The notes beneath the pieces were generated by a model that ran no database searches, was not told where the DNA came from, and saw nothing but the letters and a program-made list of their open reading frames with translations. A stretch of 49,596 nt of DNA from an uncultured Ruminococcus sp. Its GTDB lineage: Bacteria > Bacillota > Clostridia > Oscillospirales > Acutalibacteraceae. The translations under genes were made by a program, and so were the position numbers. Where the stretch lies: assembly GCA_902799245.1 (NCBI GenBank), contig CADBZY010000006.1, forward strand, positions 113,177 through 162,772, written 5' to 3'. How positions within the stretch are numbered: the stretch's first letter is position 1; each line of letters starts with the position of its first letter. Of this stretch, positions 16,436-25,578 are shown piece after piece.

Positions 16436-18973
16436 TCAGATATTATCCTTTTTGCGAAGAATCCTGCGGAAATTAAGCCCTGTATCCATCAGAATCAGCA
16501 CCACGGCTCCTATAAACAGCAGGACATAAATGACCACAGAGTAATTGTACGCCCAGTCCATCTCGACAAAGAATCTCTTTCCGTCGATACCAAGCAGGTC
16601 TACCTTCTCCTCGAGCGAATCTCTGAGTCCGAGCATATACCACGCCTGGAAGAGCGAAGAACCGATAATCACAAGATCACTCAGCAGCTTTGGCAGGAGA
16701 TTGCGCAGCGAGAGAATCAAAAAGATGATAAGCGGAATGGCAATCAGCACCACATTGAAGTAGTTTCCATCGAGCACACGTTCGTTGATCTCCTTGCCGA
16801 CGATCAGATCCCAGCCGGAAATGCCCTTTGCGGAATTAAAGAATTCCAGCGGATTGAGAGTATTGCGTTCGGAATCGACACCGGCGTAATTCAGCGCGAC
16901 AAGTACTCCGGCCATGGCGGCGAACAGCCTCATAGCTGTGGTAAACAGCCACATGTTTTCCGGTTCGTCGTCATCTTCATCCAGACCGTCGTCATCCTTG
17001 GGCGCGATCACCACCGCGTTGGCGGCTTCTTCCGGTGTTACCTCCATCATCGTCTGGGTACCGTCCGGCAGCTTCACCAGCGCCATGGTCATGACCGCTT
17101 CCATTTTCTCTTCCTGGTGCTTTCTGCGTCTGCGCAGCACCAGCCAGCTGAACAGCATGATGACAGCGCCACACGCTACGATGCCGAGCGCGCCGACAAG
17201 CATGACAAATATCAGATTAATTCTCTGGATCTGATAGCTTACAGTGAAAGTCTGGGCGGATATGGGATGGTCAAATTCACTCTGGGATTTGCCCATGAGA
17301 ACATCGTTCTTGCCTTTGCCCGTGACATCGGAAGTCCAGCTGACGGAGCTGGCCTCACCATCGCCCCTGAAGCCGTATTCCACTACACCGGTATAACCCG
17401 ACGCCTTGACAAAATCCTCTACATTGACGTCCACAGAAACCGAACGCTTGTTGTAAAGTGCAAACTTATCGGCGCCTTCGATTTTTACGGAATTGCCCTG
17501 ACCGATATATTTCTGAAGAATCGCGGTAACTTCTTCGGCAGTGCCCCTCGGAGTGGTAAGCACTACCGCATACTGTGAGCGTGAGGAATTGTACGGCTCC
17601 ACCGCAACATCGATTCCACTGCCCTTAAAGGCTTCTGTGAAGTATTTGGCGGCAAACTGCGCGCCGGAATCGTCATCGCCGACCTTATAGGCAATGGTAA
17701 TCTCCTGGCTGATCTTGTCGTCGCTGCTGATGTCGGTTCTTACATTGACCTTGGAAACACTGTAAACAGATTTGGAATAGAGCTTGATGTTGGCTTCCGA
17801 CGCCTTCTCATACATGAGCACCAGCATCTTTCCGTCATCCTGAATGCCTTCTTCGCTCTTTTGCTTGCTGCCCGCCGCAACCGTCGATTGGGCCGGATCA
17901 AATCTGCTTCCGTCCATATTGACAAATGTGAAGGTAACGTCAGAGGTTCCGTCGCTGCTGCAGGGGAACTTGGCAAAGCTGACCTTCTCGGTCAGCACAC
18001 CGGTTTCTGAAAAAGCGGTATTCAGTGAACCGTCGCTGACATATTGGAAAGAGCATCCCTCACCGAACAGCTTGGATGTGCATTCGTTGATCAGTTCCGC
18101 GTTTCCTTTGAAAGAAATGCGGTAACGGCTGGCTCCGTCATCGTCCGACTTCCATTTGCCTGTCGCCTTTTCCCCCACGGAGCTTTCCATAAATTCCTGA
18201 ATATTGCTCTTGCCGAGAGCCTCCACTGTCTTTTTGGGTATCTTGACAGTGATTTCGCGCTCGTAATCACTGCCGTCCTTTTCCACATCATGTATGGTTC
18301 GGATTTCAATGCTTTCTATCAGATACTTCGAGATGGTGTTCAGCTTGATCTTCGAGGAAGCGAAGTTGTCATTGTCATACGTCACGTCGTTCATGGTGAT
18401 CTTGACATCGTCCGTCATGCTGGAAACATCCTTGGACACATTCAGTTCTTCCTTCAAAGCCGGTTTGACCCATGCCAGCAGATCCTTGGATTCAAAATCC
18501 TCCGTAATCGAAAAGCCGCTGGCAAAGAGATCCGCCTTCGGGTCCTTATATGTAAACTGCACCGAAGGTTCCCTGCTGATCAGAGCCTTGACCTTGGTTC
18601 TGTAGTCGTCAATGCTGTCAAATTTCAGATGAAAAACGAAAACCGCCTTTGTCTTCTTGTCATTGGTATACTTGCATTCGAATTGCATCTGGGGCGGACA
18701 CTTCTTGCTCAGCACATCCGCCGCTTCCGAAACCTTGAACTTTGAGAAAAGGTTGTTCTGATCCTCCAGTTCGTCGCAGGTGATGACGCGCTCGCCCTTA
18801 AACTGACCGTCGATTTTCAGATTGGTGTTCATACCGCATCCGGTCAGCAGCAGCGCGACAACACACCCCATCAGAAGCCATATCCATCTGATCCGGCGTC
18901 TGCCTTTATCCGCATTTGCGCATATGCGGGAATCTGCCCGGGTATTGACTAAACTTGTTTCGACGTTTTCCAC
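16436..18973 (-). CDS. Large membrane-anchored extracytoplasmic protein, unknown function
   Basis: 845 residues. GTG start with GGGAGAGA upstream. After a basic N-terminus, a hydrophobic segment (about 28-45) ends in lipobox LLTGCG, so Cys46 may be lipidated. About 550 residues of extracytoplasmic beta-rich sequence follow; its beginning (NLKIDGQFKGERVITCDEL) faintly resembles LppM-like lipoprotein domains, and two segments read like repeats of one another. Then come a membrane helix with an RRRRKH stop-transfer, an acidic cytoplasmic stretch (about 660-700) and three more helices. A lipoprotein with four C-terminal membrane helices is unusual. It has a strong promoter of its own, divergent from the LRR gene. 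No function assigned. Confidence 0.8.
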   Translation of the reverse strand: MENVETSLVNTRADSRICANADKGRRRIRWIWLLMGCVVALLLTGCGMNTNLKIDGQFKGERVITCDELEDQNNLFSKFKVSEAADVLSKKCPPQMQFECKYTNDKKTKAVFVFHLKFDSIDDYRTKVKALISREPSVQFTYKDPKADLFASGFSITEDFESKDLLAWVKPALKEELNVSKDVSSMTDDVKITMNDVTYDNDNFASSKIKLNTISKYLIESIEIRTIHDVEKDGSDYEREITVKIPKKTVEALGKSNIQEFMESSVGEKATGKWKSDDDGASRYRISFKGNAELINECTSKLFGEGCSFQYVSDGSLNTAFSETGVLTEKVSFAKFPCSSDGTSDVTFTFVNMDGSRFDPAQSTVAAGSKQKSEEGIQDDGKMLVLMYEKASEANIKLYSKSVYSVSKVNVRTDISSDDKISQEITIAYKVGDDDSGAQFAAKYFTEAFKGSGIDVAVEPYNSSRSQYAVVLTTPRGTAEEVTAILQKYIGQGNSVKIEGADKFALYNKRSVSVDVNVEDFVKASGYTGVVEYGFRGDGEASSVSWTSDVTGKGKNDVLMGKSQSEFDHPISAQTFTVSYQIQRINLIFVMLVGALGIVACGAVIMLFSWLVLRRRRKHQEEKMEAVMTMALVKLPDGTQTMMEVTPEEAANAVVIAPKDDDGLDEDDDEPENMWLFTTAMRLFAAMAGVLVALNYAGVDSERNTLNPLEFFNSAKGISGWDLIVGKEINERVLDGNYFNVVLIAIPLIIFLILSLRNLLPKLLSDLVIIGSSLFQAWYMLGLRDSLEEKVDLLGIDGKRFFVEMDWAYNYSVVIYVLLFIGAVVLILMDTGLNFRRILRKKDNI

Positions 18974-19089
18974 AATGATCTCTCCCTTTGGCTAAAGTAT
19001 TGTTTAGGAATCATGGAACATTTTAATCATTTATATTTTTTATAAACGATCGGCACGTACTTTTTCTGTTTTTGAGCCTGTACAATCGT

Positions 19090-19118
19090 ATTATATAATA
19101 AAAAAACCGCAACGTCAA
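19090..19118 (-). promoter_or_regulatory. Promoter of the large membrane lipoprotein gene
   Basis: Minus strand: -35 TTGACG (19113-19118), 17 bases, -10 TATAAT (19090-19095). About 115 bases upstream of the GTG start, in a 309-base divergent intergenic region. Confidence 0.87.
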
Positions 19119-19198
19119 TCATACAAAGGACAAAATCTGAATTTTTATTAAAATTTTTATTGGGTCAGTCGTTGAACGGTTATTTCTGTAAAATCTTA

Positions 19199-19227
19199 TT
19201 GACTTATTGGATTTTACATATTATAAT
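19199..19227 (+). promoter_or_regulatory. Promoter of the LRR protein gene
   Basis: -35 TTGACT (19199-19204), 17 bases, -10 TATAAT (19222-19227). About 55 bases upstream of the start. It diverges from the minus-strand promoter at 19090-19118, with some 80 bases between the two -35 boxes where a shared regulator could bind. Confidence 0.9.
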
Positions 19228-19282
19228 TTAATATGCAGGATAAAAACTGTTAATTTATTTCAAATTTCAGGAGGTATTACCC

Positions 19283-20284
19283 ATGTCACAGGAAAAAACA
19301 AAAAATCCGATCGACGTCGAAAAAGCAAAAGAGGTTGCCAAATCTCCCAAGGGAAAAATCGGCGCGGTCATTTCAGTTGTCGTCATACTTGCGGTAGTCG
19401 GAACGCTGGCTTTCTTATTCAACAAAACCGATTCGCCGGATGATTACGAATACACTTCCACCACCACCGATGTCACCATTACAGGTCTGAAAAACAAAAA
19501 TCTTGAGTCCCTCAACATTCCCGATGAAATCAACAGCGTCCCCGTAACCAAAATCGGAGCCAACGCATTTGAATCATGCACTGCTGTTTCATCCGTCAAG
19601 CTTCCGAATTCCGTCAAGGAAATCGGAAGCAAGGCCTTCAACGGTTGTTCAAGCCTGAAGGACATCAGCTTCTCCAACTCTCTCACGACCATCGGAGCGG
19701 CCGCATTTGAAAACTGTTCCAGTCTGAAAAGTGTCAGCCTTCCCGATTCTGTCACCAAGCTCGGCGCATACGCATTTGATAATTGTCCGGCACTGAGCAA
19801 GGTCACTCTTTCCGGATCACTCACCGAGATCGATCAGTATACATTCAACAAATGCACCAGCCTGGGCTCCATCGATATTCCTGACAGTGTCACCACTATC
19901 GGCGGCGCAGCATTTTTGGATTGTTCAAACCTCAAATCAGTGGATATTCCCACTTCGGTTTCCGTTATTTCCACCAGTTCTTTTGAAAACTGCACGAGTC
20001 TGAAAAAGCTCGATCTTCCCAATTCCATCACCAATATTCCCAGCAGCGCGTTTGCCGGCTGCACCAGCCTGACCAAGGTGGAAATTCCCAAGTCCGTCAC
20101 CCGCATCGATTCTTTTGCTTTTGCCAGATGCACCAATCTGAATCGCATTGACATTCCTCTTTCAGTCACCATCGTTAACAGAAAGGCGTTCGATGAATGC
20201 CCTGATCTCACGATTTACGGCGTGAAGGAATCGGCAGCACATCGTTATGCCGTGGAAAACAAGATCACATTCAAGGAACTGTAA
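19283..20284 (+). CDS. BspA-type leucine-rich repeat protein, membrane-anchored
   Basis: 333 residues. A basic, lysine-rich cytoplasmic N-terminus (1-27) precedes one hydrophobic segment (about 28-46) without a lipobox, so it is a signal anchor with the repeats outside. From about residue 75, about nine 23-residue LRR_5 units of the pattern I-x-x-x-A-F-x-x-C-x-x-L-x-x-V-x-L-P follow (e.g. IGANAFESCTAVSSVKLP). BspA/LRR_5 proteins bind host matrix proteins or other cells in several gut and oral bacteria; the ligand here is unknown. Start ATG with AGGAGG. Own promoter and terminator, so monocistronic. Confidence 0.93.
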   Translation: MSQEKTKNPIDVEKAKEVAKSPKGKIGAVISVVVILAVVGTLAFLFNKTDSPDDYEYTSTTTDVTITGLKNKNLESLNIPDEINSVPVTKIGANAFESCTAVSSVKLPNSVKEIGSKAFNGCSSLKDISFSNSLTTIGAAAFENCSSLKSVSLPDSVTKLGAYAFDNCPALSKVTLSGSLTEIDQYTFNKCTSLGSIDIPDSVTTIGGAAFLDCSNLKSVDIPTSVSVISTSSFENCTSLKKLDLPNSITNIPSSAFAGCTSLTKVEIPKSVTRIDSFAFARCTNLNRIDIPLSVTIVNRKAFDECPDLTIYGVKESAAHRYAVENKITFKEL

Positions 20285-20337
20285 TTTTCTGTCAATGCAG
20301 TAAAGTCATCACAATACTTGCATTATGTCAGCACTTC

Positions 20338-20375
20338 AGCCGCACAGGACATACTATTTGTCCGTGCGGCTTTTT
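20338..20375 (+). terminator. Terminator of the LRR gene
   Basis: 13-bp stem (20338-20351 with 20359-20371; agccgcac and ggaca arms with one bulged base) followed by TTTTT. Confidence 0.95.
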
Positions 20376-20475
20376 ACATATCAGCAAATATACAATGGAA
20401 TAAGTGACAAATAGAATTGATCTGAAAATTTTTTTTAAAAAAACATAAAATCATCTGTTAAAACTCTAAACTATA

Positions 20476-20484
20476 TGATATAAT
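20476..20484 (+). promoter_or_regulatory. Extended -10 promoter of rimO-pgsA
   Basis: TGATATAAT: perfect -10 (20479-20484) with TG extension. The -35 position (TGTTAA) is poor. It lies 49 bases upstream of the rimO ATG, which has AAAGGAG. Confidence 0.6.
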
Positions 20485-20532
20485 GTTTTAATAATGTAAA
20501 TTGCTATTATTTTTAAAGGAGTAAACCAAATA

Positions 20533-21861
20533 ATGTCTGTCAGAGTTGGAATGGTCAGTCTGGGCTGTCCAAAGAATCAGGTCGACGCTGAACTTATGTT
20601 AGGCTGCCTGGCCGAAGCAGGATATGAATTATCCGAAGATGTCGCAATGGCTGACATTGCCATAGTAAATACCTGCGGATTTATCGAAAGTGCCAAGTCC
20701 GAAGCCATTGAGGAAATTCTTGAGCTTGCCGCGCTGAAAAAGGAGGGGCGAATCAAAGCCCTGATCGTCACCGGATGCATGGCGGAGCGATACCGCGACG
20801 CCATACTCGATGAAATGCCAGAGGTTGACGCAGTGGTCGGTATCGGATCCAATCACAAAATCGCTGAAATAGTGGAACGCATTGCCAAAGAAAGCAGATT
20901 CAGTTCTTACGGAGAAAAAGAAAATCTGTGCATGTGCGGCAAACGAATACGCACGACACTTCCTTTTTACAGCTATCTCCGCATCGCGGACGGCTGCAAT
21001 AACAAGTGTACATTCTGCGCAATACCTATGATCAGAGGAAAATTCCGTTCACGTCCCATGGAGGAGCTTGTGGAGGAAGCAAAGCAGCTTGCGTCAAAGG
21101 GCGTCAAAGAGCTTACGGTGATTGCGCAGGACACCACCGAATACGGCTCAGACCTTTACGGCAAACGAATGCTTCCCGAGCTGCTGAATAAGCTCTGTGA
21201 AGTGGACGGTCTTAAGTGGATAAGGGTTCTGTACTGCTACCCCGAAAAAATAACCGATGAACTCCTCGACGTCATCGCCAATCAGCCAAAAATGTGCAAA
21301 TACATAGATATGCCTATCCAGCATGTCAGCAAAAACATTCTTCGGGCCATGCACCGCCCCGGCGACAGAGAATCACTTACCCGGCTAATATCCCACATAC
21401 GCGAAAAGATACCGGGTGTTGTCCTTCGCACCACATTGATGACCGCCTTTCCAGGTGAAACGCAGGAGAACTTTGAAGAGCTTATCGACTTTGTGCGGGA
21501 GATTCAATTTGAGCGGTTGGGCTGCTTCATATGGTCAGCGGAAGAGGACACCCCTGCTTTCGATCTGCCCGACAAGGTAGACCCCGAAACAGCCGCCGTG
21601 CGCGAGGAATCCATCATCGACGAGCAGTCCAGGGTCATCGACATGTGGTGTGAAAGCATGGTGGGAAAGAAAATAGAAGTCATGACCGAGGGTTTTGACA
21701 GACTGGCGGAGTGTTATCACGGCCGCTCTCAGGGAGAAGCACCCGAAATAGACGGCAAAATATTCTTTGACACAGACGGCAAAAAGCTCCGTCCGGGTGA
21801 ATTCGTTACAGTTGAGATAACCGATTTCATGGACTGCGATCTGGTAGGACGGATCGTATAA
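20533..21861 (+). CDS. rimO: Ribosomal protein S12 (Asp) methylthiotransferase
   Basis: 442 residues, full length. RimO is a radical-SAM enzyme that adds a methylthio group to a conserved aspartate of ribosomal protein S12. N-terminal UPF0004 domain with VSLGCPKNQVDAE and cluster cysteines at SLGC, VNTCGF and VTGCMAERY. Radical-SAM motif DGCNNKCTFCAIP (about residues 154-166). C-terminal TRAM domain. SLGCPKNQVD and the IPMIRGKFRSRP segment favour RimO over MiaB. Probable operon with pgsA 22 bases downstream, an arrangement seen in other Firmicutes. Confidence 0.96.
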   Translation: MSVRVGMVSLGCPKNQVDAELMLGCLAEAGYELSEDVAMADIAIVNTCGFIESAKSEAIEEILELAALKKEGRIKALIVTGCMAERYRDAILDEMPEVDAVVGIGSNHKIAEIVERIAKESRFSSYGEKENLCMCGKRIRTTLPFYSYLRIADGCNNKCTFCAIPMIRGKFRSRPMEELVEEAKQLASKGVKELTVIAQDTTEYGSDLYGKRMLPELLNKLCEVDGLKWIRVLYCYPEKITDELLDVIANQPKMCKYIDMPIQHVSKNILRAMHRPGDRESLTRLISHIREKIPGVVLRTTLMTAFPGETQENFEELIDFVREIQFERLGCFIWSAEEDTPAFDLPDKVDPETAAVREESIIDEQSRVIDMWCESMVGKKIEVMTEGFDRLAECYHGRSQGEAPEIDGKIFFDTDGKKLRPGEFVTVEITDFMDCDLVGRIV

Positions 21862-21883
21862 ACTATCCAAAGGGGAATGATGT

Positions 21884-22456
21884 ATGAATCTTCCAAATAA
21901 ACTTACGTTGCTGAGAGTGCTGTTTGTACCCGTTATCATGGTTTTTCTCCTTATGGAGGGCATACCCTACCGCTGGCTGATCGGCGGACTGTGCTTCGGC
22001 GCGGCGTCGCTGACTGATATGCTCGACGGCAAAATAGCCCGCAAACGCAATCTCATCACCGACTTCGGAAAGCTGATGGATCCTGTCGCTGATAAAATGC
22101 TGATTATGTCCACTCTCATCTGCTTTGTGCAGGAGGAGATCTGCGGGGCATGGGTGGTGGTAATCATACTTTTTCGTGAATTTCTTATCACCTCCATGCG
22201 CATGATCGCGGCGGACAAGGGCAAGGTCATTGCGGCCAACATCTGGGGCAAAATTAAGACTGTCACGCAGATGATCGCCATTATCGGTATTTTCTGCGGA
22301 AAAGCCGCGGGTGAATTTTCCTTTATTTTTCCTGAATTTGTGGGAGACTGGCTATTGATCCTTTCTTATGTGGTGCTTTACACCGCAGTGGCGGCCACGA
22401 TATTCTCCGGTGTTAGATATATGTACGACGCGCGCGAATTCTTCCGCGATGCTTAA
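21884..22456 (+). CDS. pgsA: CDP-diacylglycerol--glycerol-3-phosphate 3-phosphatidyltransferase
   Basis: 190 residues, standard length. It makes phosphatidylglycerol phosphate from CDP-diacylglycerol and glycerol 3-phosphate at the membrane. The CDP-alcohol phosphotransferase signature D-x2-D-G-x2-A-R-x8-G-x3-D-x3-D is complete in TDMLDGKIARKRN through GKLMDPVADK (about residues 44-71). Several membrane helices follow. The start ATG has AAAGGGG. Co-transcribed with rimO. Confidence 0.95.
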   Translation: MNLPNKLTLLRVLFVPVIMVFLLMEGIPYRWLIGGLCFGAASLTDMLDGKIARKRNLITDFGKLMDPVADKMLIMSTLICFVQEEICGAWVVVIILFREFLITSMRMIAADKGKVIAANIWGKIKTVTQMIAIIGIFCGKAAGEFSFIFPEFVGDWLLILSYVVLYTAVAATIFSGVRYMYDAREFFRDA

Positions 22457-22575
22457 AATTCACTGATATTTTTATTTATACTCTTGTTTTTTATCGCAAC
22501 TTATGTCAAAATAGGTAATGTTAAATTTTCAATAACGTATCAATCATTACAACCGTGAAGGGAGCTAACACGAAG

Positions 22576-24369
22576 ATGTCCGAATTTGATAAGGAAAACA
22601 CATTCGACTCCGCCGAAAAAAACGAGGCAGTCGAGGCGTTCGATGATTTTGAAATGTCAATCGATGACACGGAGGCTTCTGCCGAGTCAGTTGAGGTCTT
22701 CGACGAAATTGAAGACGTCATGGCTGCTGTGGAAGCTGTAGAAGAAGTAGAATCCATCCGTGAAGATGAATTTGACCAGGAGACATCCGAGGAGCCGGTG
22801 GAAGACGAAGAAACCGACGAACCTGAGGAGCCGATGGAGGTGGACGAAGAAGACGAGGAAGACGAAGAGCTGATTGAGGCTGTCGAGGCTGACGAAGAAG
22901 TCGAAGAAGTCGAAGATGACGAGGAACCGGCTGAGGCTGTCGAAGCAGTCGAAGACGAGGAACCGGCTGAGGCTGTCGAGGAAGTCGAAGAAGACGAGGA
23001 GCCGATTGAGGCTGTCGAAGCAGCCGAAGAAGACGAGGAACCGGCTGAGGCTGTCGAGGAAGTCGAAGAAGTCGAAGAACCGGCTGAGGCTGTCGAGGAA
23101 GTCGAAGACGAGGAATCGGCTGAGGCTGTCGAAGCAGTCGAAGACGAGGAATCGGCTGAGACTGACGAAGCAGTCGATGAAGTCGAAGAACCGGCTGAGG
23201 CTGTCGAAGCAGTCGAGGAAGTCGAAGAACCGGCTGAGGCTGTCGAGGAAGTCGAAGATGACGAGGAACCGGCTGAGGCTGACGAAGCAGTCGAAGATGA
23301 CGAGGAACCGGCTGAGACTGACGAAGCAGTCGAAGAAGACGAGGAACCGATTGAGGCTGTCGAGAAAGTCGAAGAAGACGAGGAACCGATTGAGGCTGTC
23401 GAGAAAGTCGAAGATGACGAAGAAGAAATCGACATTATGAGCGCCGTTGCGGCTCTTGACGCCTGTGCCGACAATCAGTACGACAGTGCGGAAATAATCA
23501 GTGAAGAAGAATTCTTATCAGACACCCCTGAAGTTGTGGATGACGAATCCGCACAGACAGAGGACGATTCTGAAAAGTCCGAAGACGCCGAAGAAAGCGA
23601 TGAGGATGATTATCTCGATTACGATGATATTCCCCGTCCCAAAAAGACAGTATCCGGCAAAACTGCCCTCATCACAATGCTTGTCACCGGAATCGTCACC
23701 ATTTGCCTTATCGTAGGCGCAGTCATTTTAGGTATCATATGCAAGAAAGACACAGGCGTATCAGTGATTTCCTATTCTGACAAATTCAACGCATGTGACA
23801 CCAACAGTTTCTCTCTTGGCCAGATGATGGGAGCGGGCTTAGTTTCCATGAGTGACGCGGAATGCAGCTTGAGCAATGAAGAAATAACCGCTCTGAAAAA
23901 GGGAAAAACTGTAACGAAATTCAATAAAATGTTAAACTTAAAAGCAGATACTCGATTCGGAAAGATAGTATCCATGGATATTTCATTCAATTCCGAACTG
24001 AATGAACAGAAAGAGTCCGGCATTACATGCATGATGCTTTTAGGAAACGCGATGTCCGGATTTATGGACAACATTGATTCCAGCGACCAGGCATTTATTA
24101 CAGCCTACAAAATTCTGGTGGAAGGCTCTTATCCCGCAGCGAATAAAGGGGATCGCGTTTACGTATATAAAACAGACGATATTGCTGTTTATTCCGATTA
24201 TTCCAAAATGACGGAGTCAAACGATTTTTCTGCTCTTACAGTCCATATTGAAAACAAGGATCCTAAGTACATAGATACCGAAAAGCTGGATTTCTCATGG
24301 CTCCCATTTGATTTCTCATCAGATAAGAACTCGGCCGACGGTAAATCCGTATCCGGTTCCGATAAATAA
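22576..24369 (+). CDS. Membrane protein with long acidic tandem-repeat region
   Basis: About 597 residues. I use the ATG at 22576, since GAAGGGA lies 9-15 bases upstream; a GTG at 22555 overlaps that site. The N-terminal half is cytoplasmic and almost entirely Glu/Asp/Ala/Val/Pro, with about 13 imperfect 12-13 residue repeats of the form EEPAEAVEAVED (about residues 116-285). A basic patch (RPKKT) precedes one membrane helix (about 361-388), and a compact C-terminal extracytoplasmic domain of roughly 200 residues follows. Topology (basic side in, no signal peptide) is inferred. No domain recognised. A strong terminator follows. Confidence 0.85.
   Translation: MSEFDKENTFDSAEKNEAVEAFDDFEMSIDDTEASAESVEVFDEIEDVMAAVEAVEEVESIREDEFDQETSEEPVEDEETDEPEEPMEVDEEDEEDEELIEAVEADEEVEEVEDDEEPAEAVEAVEDEEPAEAVEEVEEDEEPIEAVEAAEEDEEPAEAVEEVEEVEEPAEAVEEVEDEESAEAVEAVEDEESAETDEAVDEVEEPAEAVEAVEEVEEPAEAVEEVEDDEEPAEADEAVEDDEEPAETDEAVEEDEEPIEAVEKVEEDEEPIEAVEKVEDDEEEIDIMSAVAALDACADNQYDSAEIISEEEFLSDTPEVVDDESAQTEDDSEKSEDAEESDEDDYLDYDDIPRPKKTVSGKTALITMLVTGIVTICLIVGAVILGIICKKDTGVSVISYSDKFNACDTNSFSLGQMMGAGLVSMSDAECSLSNEEITALKKGKTVTKFNKMLNLKADTRFGKIVSMDISFNSELNEQKESGITCMMLLGNAMSGFMDNIDSSDQAFITAYKILVEGSYPAANKGDRVYVYKTDDIAVYSDYSKMTESNDFSALTVHIENKDPKYIDTEKLDFSWLPFDFSSDKNSADGKSVSGSDK
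22921..23420 (+). repeat. Coding tandem repeats of 36-39 bases
   Basis: About 13 copies of a 36-39 base unit starting gaggaaccggctgaggctgt. Units differ mainly by whole gaa/gag codons and by single-base gtc/gac swaps that change Val to Asp. Near-identity at DNA level suggests recent expansion by slippage or unequal recombination. Confidence 0.92.
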
Positions 24370-24391
24370 CAATTTACACTCATCATCAGTT

Positions 24392-24435
24392 CTCCCCGGT
24401 AGCATCCTTTTGAAGATGTTACCGGGGAGTTTTTT
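24392..24435 (+). terminator. Strong terminator between convergent genes
   Basis: 15-bp stem (24392-24406 with 24415-24429, one G-U) followed by TTTTTT on the plus strand. The minus-strand gene ending at 24477 converges on it and may use it too. Confidence 0.95.
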
Positions 24436-24476
24436 GATGAAGCTCTCTAATTATTTTGAAAAACCCAGGTGAATTG

Positions 24477-25346
24477 TTAAATTTCCTTCATTCTATCAAG
24501 GAGTTTGGAACGCTGCTTGCTGAGCTCAGTGAGTTTTGATCTTTCTTTTTCGAGCGTTTCATGCAGATCAGAGCAGACTAATTCAACCACGTCAAACAAA
24601 TTGGCATAAAAGACAAAATCCACAAAAATACATACAAGTGCCAGCAACAGCAGATTCCATCCGTTCCCGTTGTCTGACAGTATCATGAGTATTGCTATGG
24701 CAGCCGCACAAAAGCTCGCAGCCTTTACGCAAAAGACGCTGTAATCGTATGTCGATTTTTTGATAGTTTCCTGCGATTCACTGATTTGTTTGTCAATGTC
24801 ATCCAGCTCAGACTGTAATTCCTCCTGGATTTCGTCCGCAACTAAATCATCATATCCCTGAAGATAGTTGTCCCAGGTTTCCAGGAGCTTTTGAGCAATC
24901 GTTTTGGGCGCTGCGATGGTAATGCTTCTGAAATTTTCGGATTCTTCTTCGTACTCATGCGGATCATGCCCATTTTCAAAAGCCAGCCTGCTGTTCAGGT
25001 TATAATTTTCGGCACAGATCAGTCCCCACCATCCGCGATAATCATGGGGAGCTTCGATGGTGATTCTCTCAAATAAGTCTTTTGCCTTGTCGTAATTTTT
25101 CAGCTTTATGAGAAAATAATTAGCGCTCTTTACAAGATGATTAATCGATGTCTGATCACTGTTATCATGATTACCGTATACATTGTATGTATTGTTAATA
25201 ACTTTGATTTTATTCTTTGTGGTGGGCTTATCCAGATAATACGACGTTCCGCAGAACACGCACTTGAACACATTCTTTTTTTCTTCAATAAATTCTTGGC
25301 CTCCGCAACACTCGCATTTGATTTTCAGTAAGCTCGCCTTTTCCAT
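24477..25346 (-). CDS. Zinc-ribbon, TPR-like, two-helix membrane protein
   Basis: 289 residues, not assignable to a named family. N-terminal zinc ribbon with two CxxC pairs (CECCGG and CVFCG, residues 11-33). A helical stretch (about 68-130, SANYFLIKLKNYDKAKDLFERI) looks like tetratricopeptide repeats. A coiled-coil-prone acidic helix (about 165-195) is followed by two adjacent membrane helices (about 203-245) and a final charged coiled coil. Zinc ribbon plus TPR plus membrane hairpin is common in poorly characterised Clostridia proteins. The promoter at 25405-25433 is its own. Confidence 0.78.
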   Translation of the reverse strand: MEKASLLKIKCECCGGQEFIEEKKNVFKCVFCGTSYYLDKPTTKNKIKVINNTYNVYGNHDNSDQTSINHLVKSANYFLIKLKNYDKAKDLFERITIEAPHDYRGWWGLICAENYNLNSRLAFENGHDPHEYEEESENFRSITIAAPKTIAQKLLETWDNYLQGYDDLVADEIQEELQSELDDIDKQISESQETIKKSTYDYSVFCVKAASFCAAAIAILMILSDNGNGWNLLLLALVCIFVDFVFYANLFDVVELVCSDLHETLEKERSKLTELSKQRSKLLDRMKEI

Positions 25347-25404
25347 AATGCTCCCCCCTTTTATAAAAAGGACACTTCATCATTGATTTTCTGTCTTGTT
25401 ATGT

Positions 25405-25433
25405 ATTATACCTGAATACGACATGTTTTTCAA
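25405..25433 (-). promoter_or_regulatory. Promoter of the zinc-ribbon membrane protein gene
   Basis: Minus strand: -35 TTGAAA (25428-25433), 17 bases, -10 TATAAT (25405-25410). About 60 bases upstream of the start. Confidence 0.85.
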
Positions 25434-25502
25434 TAATCTATTTGGATATTATATCATCTTGGTTGCACGAATTTTTTAATGATTTTTCATAATAAGAACA
25501 AA

Positions 25503-25552
25503 ATAAAAAACCGGCTGTGTGCGTTTTTCGAGCCAAAGCCGCACACGGCCGG
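25503..25552 (-). terminator. Terminator of argF
   Basis: 13-bp GC-rich stem (25511-25523 with 25540-25552, one mismatch), 26 bases past the argF stop. On the minus strand a TTTTTT tract follows. Confidence 0.93.
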
Positions 25553-25578
25553 AAATTCATTATCATATTGGGAAAGAA

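Noticed and set aside
22921-23420. Regular repeats that might be taken for a CRISPR array.
   Set aside because: There are no unique spacers; the repeats are in-frame coding units and no cas genes are near.
22521-23474. A 317-codon Ser-rich frame and a 188-codon Arg/Ser/Leu-rich frame overlapping the acidic repeats.
   Set aside because: Both are other-frame readings of a low-complexity tandem repeat that happens to lack stops. The acidic frame has the ribosome site, membrane helix and C-terminal domain.
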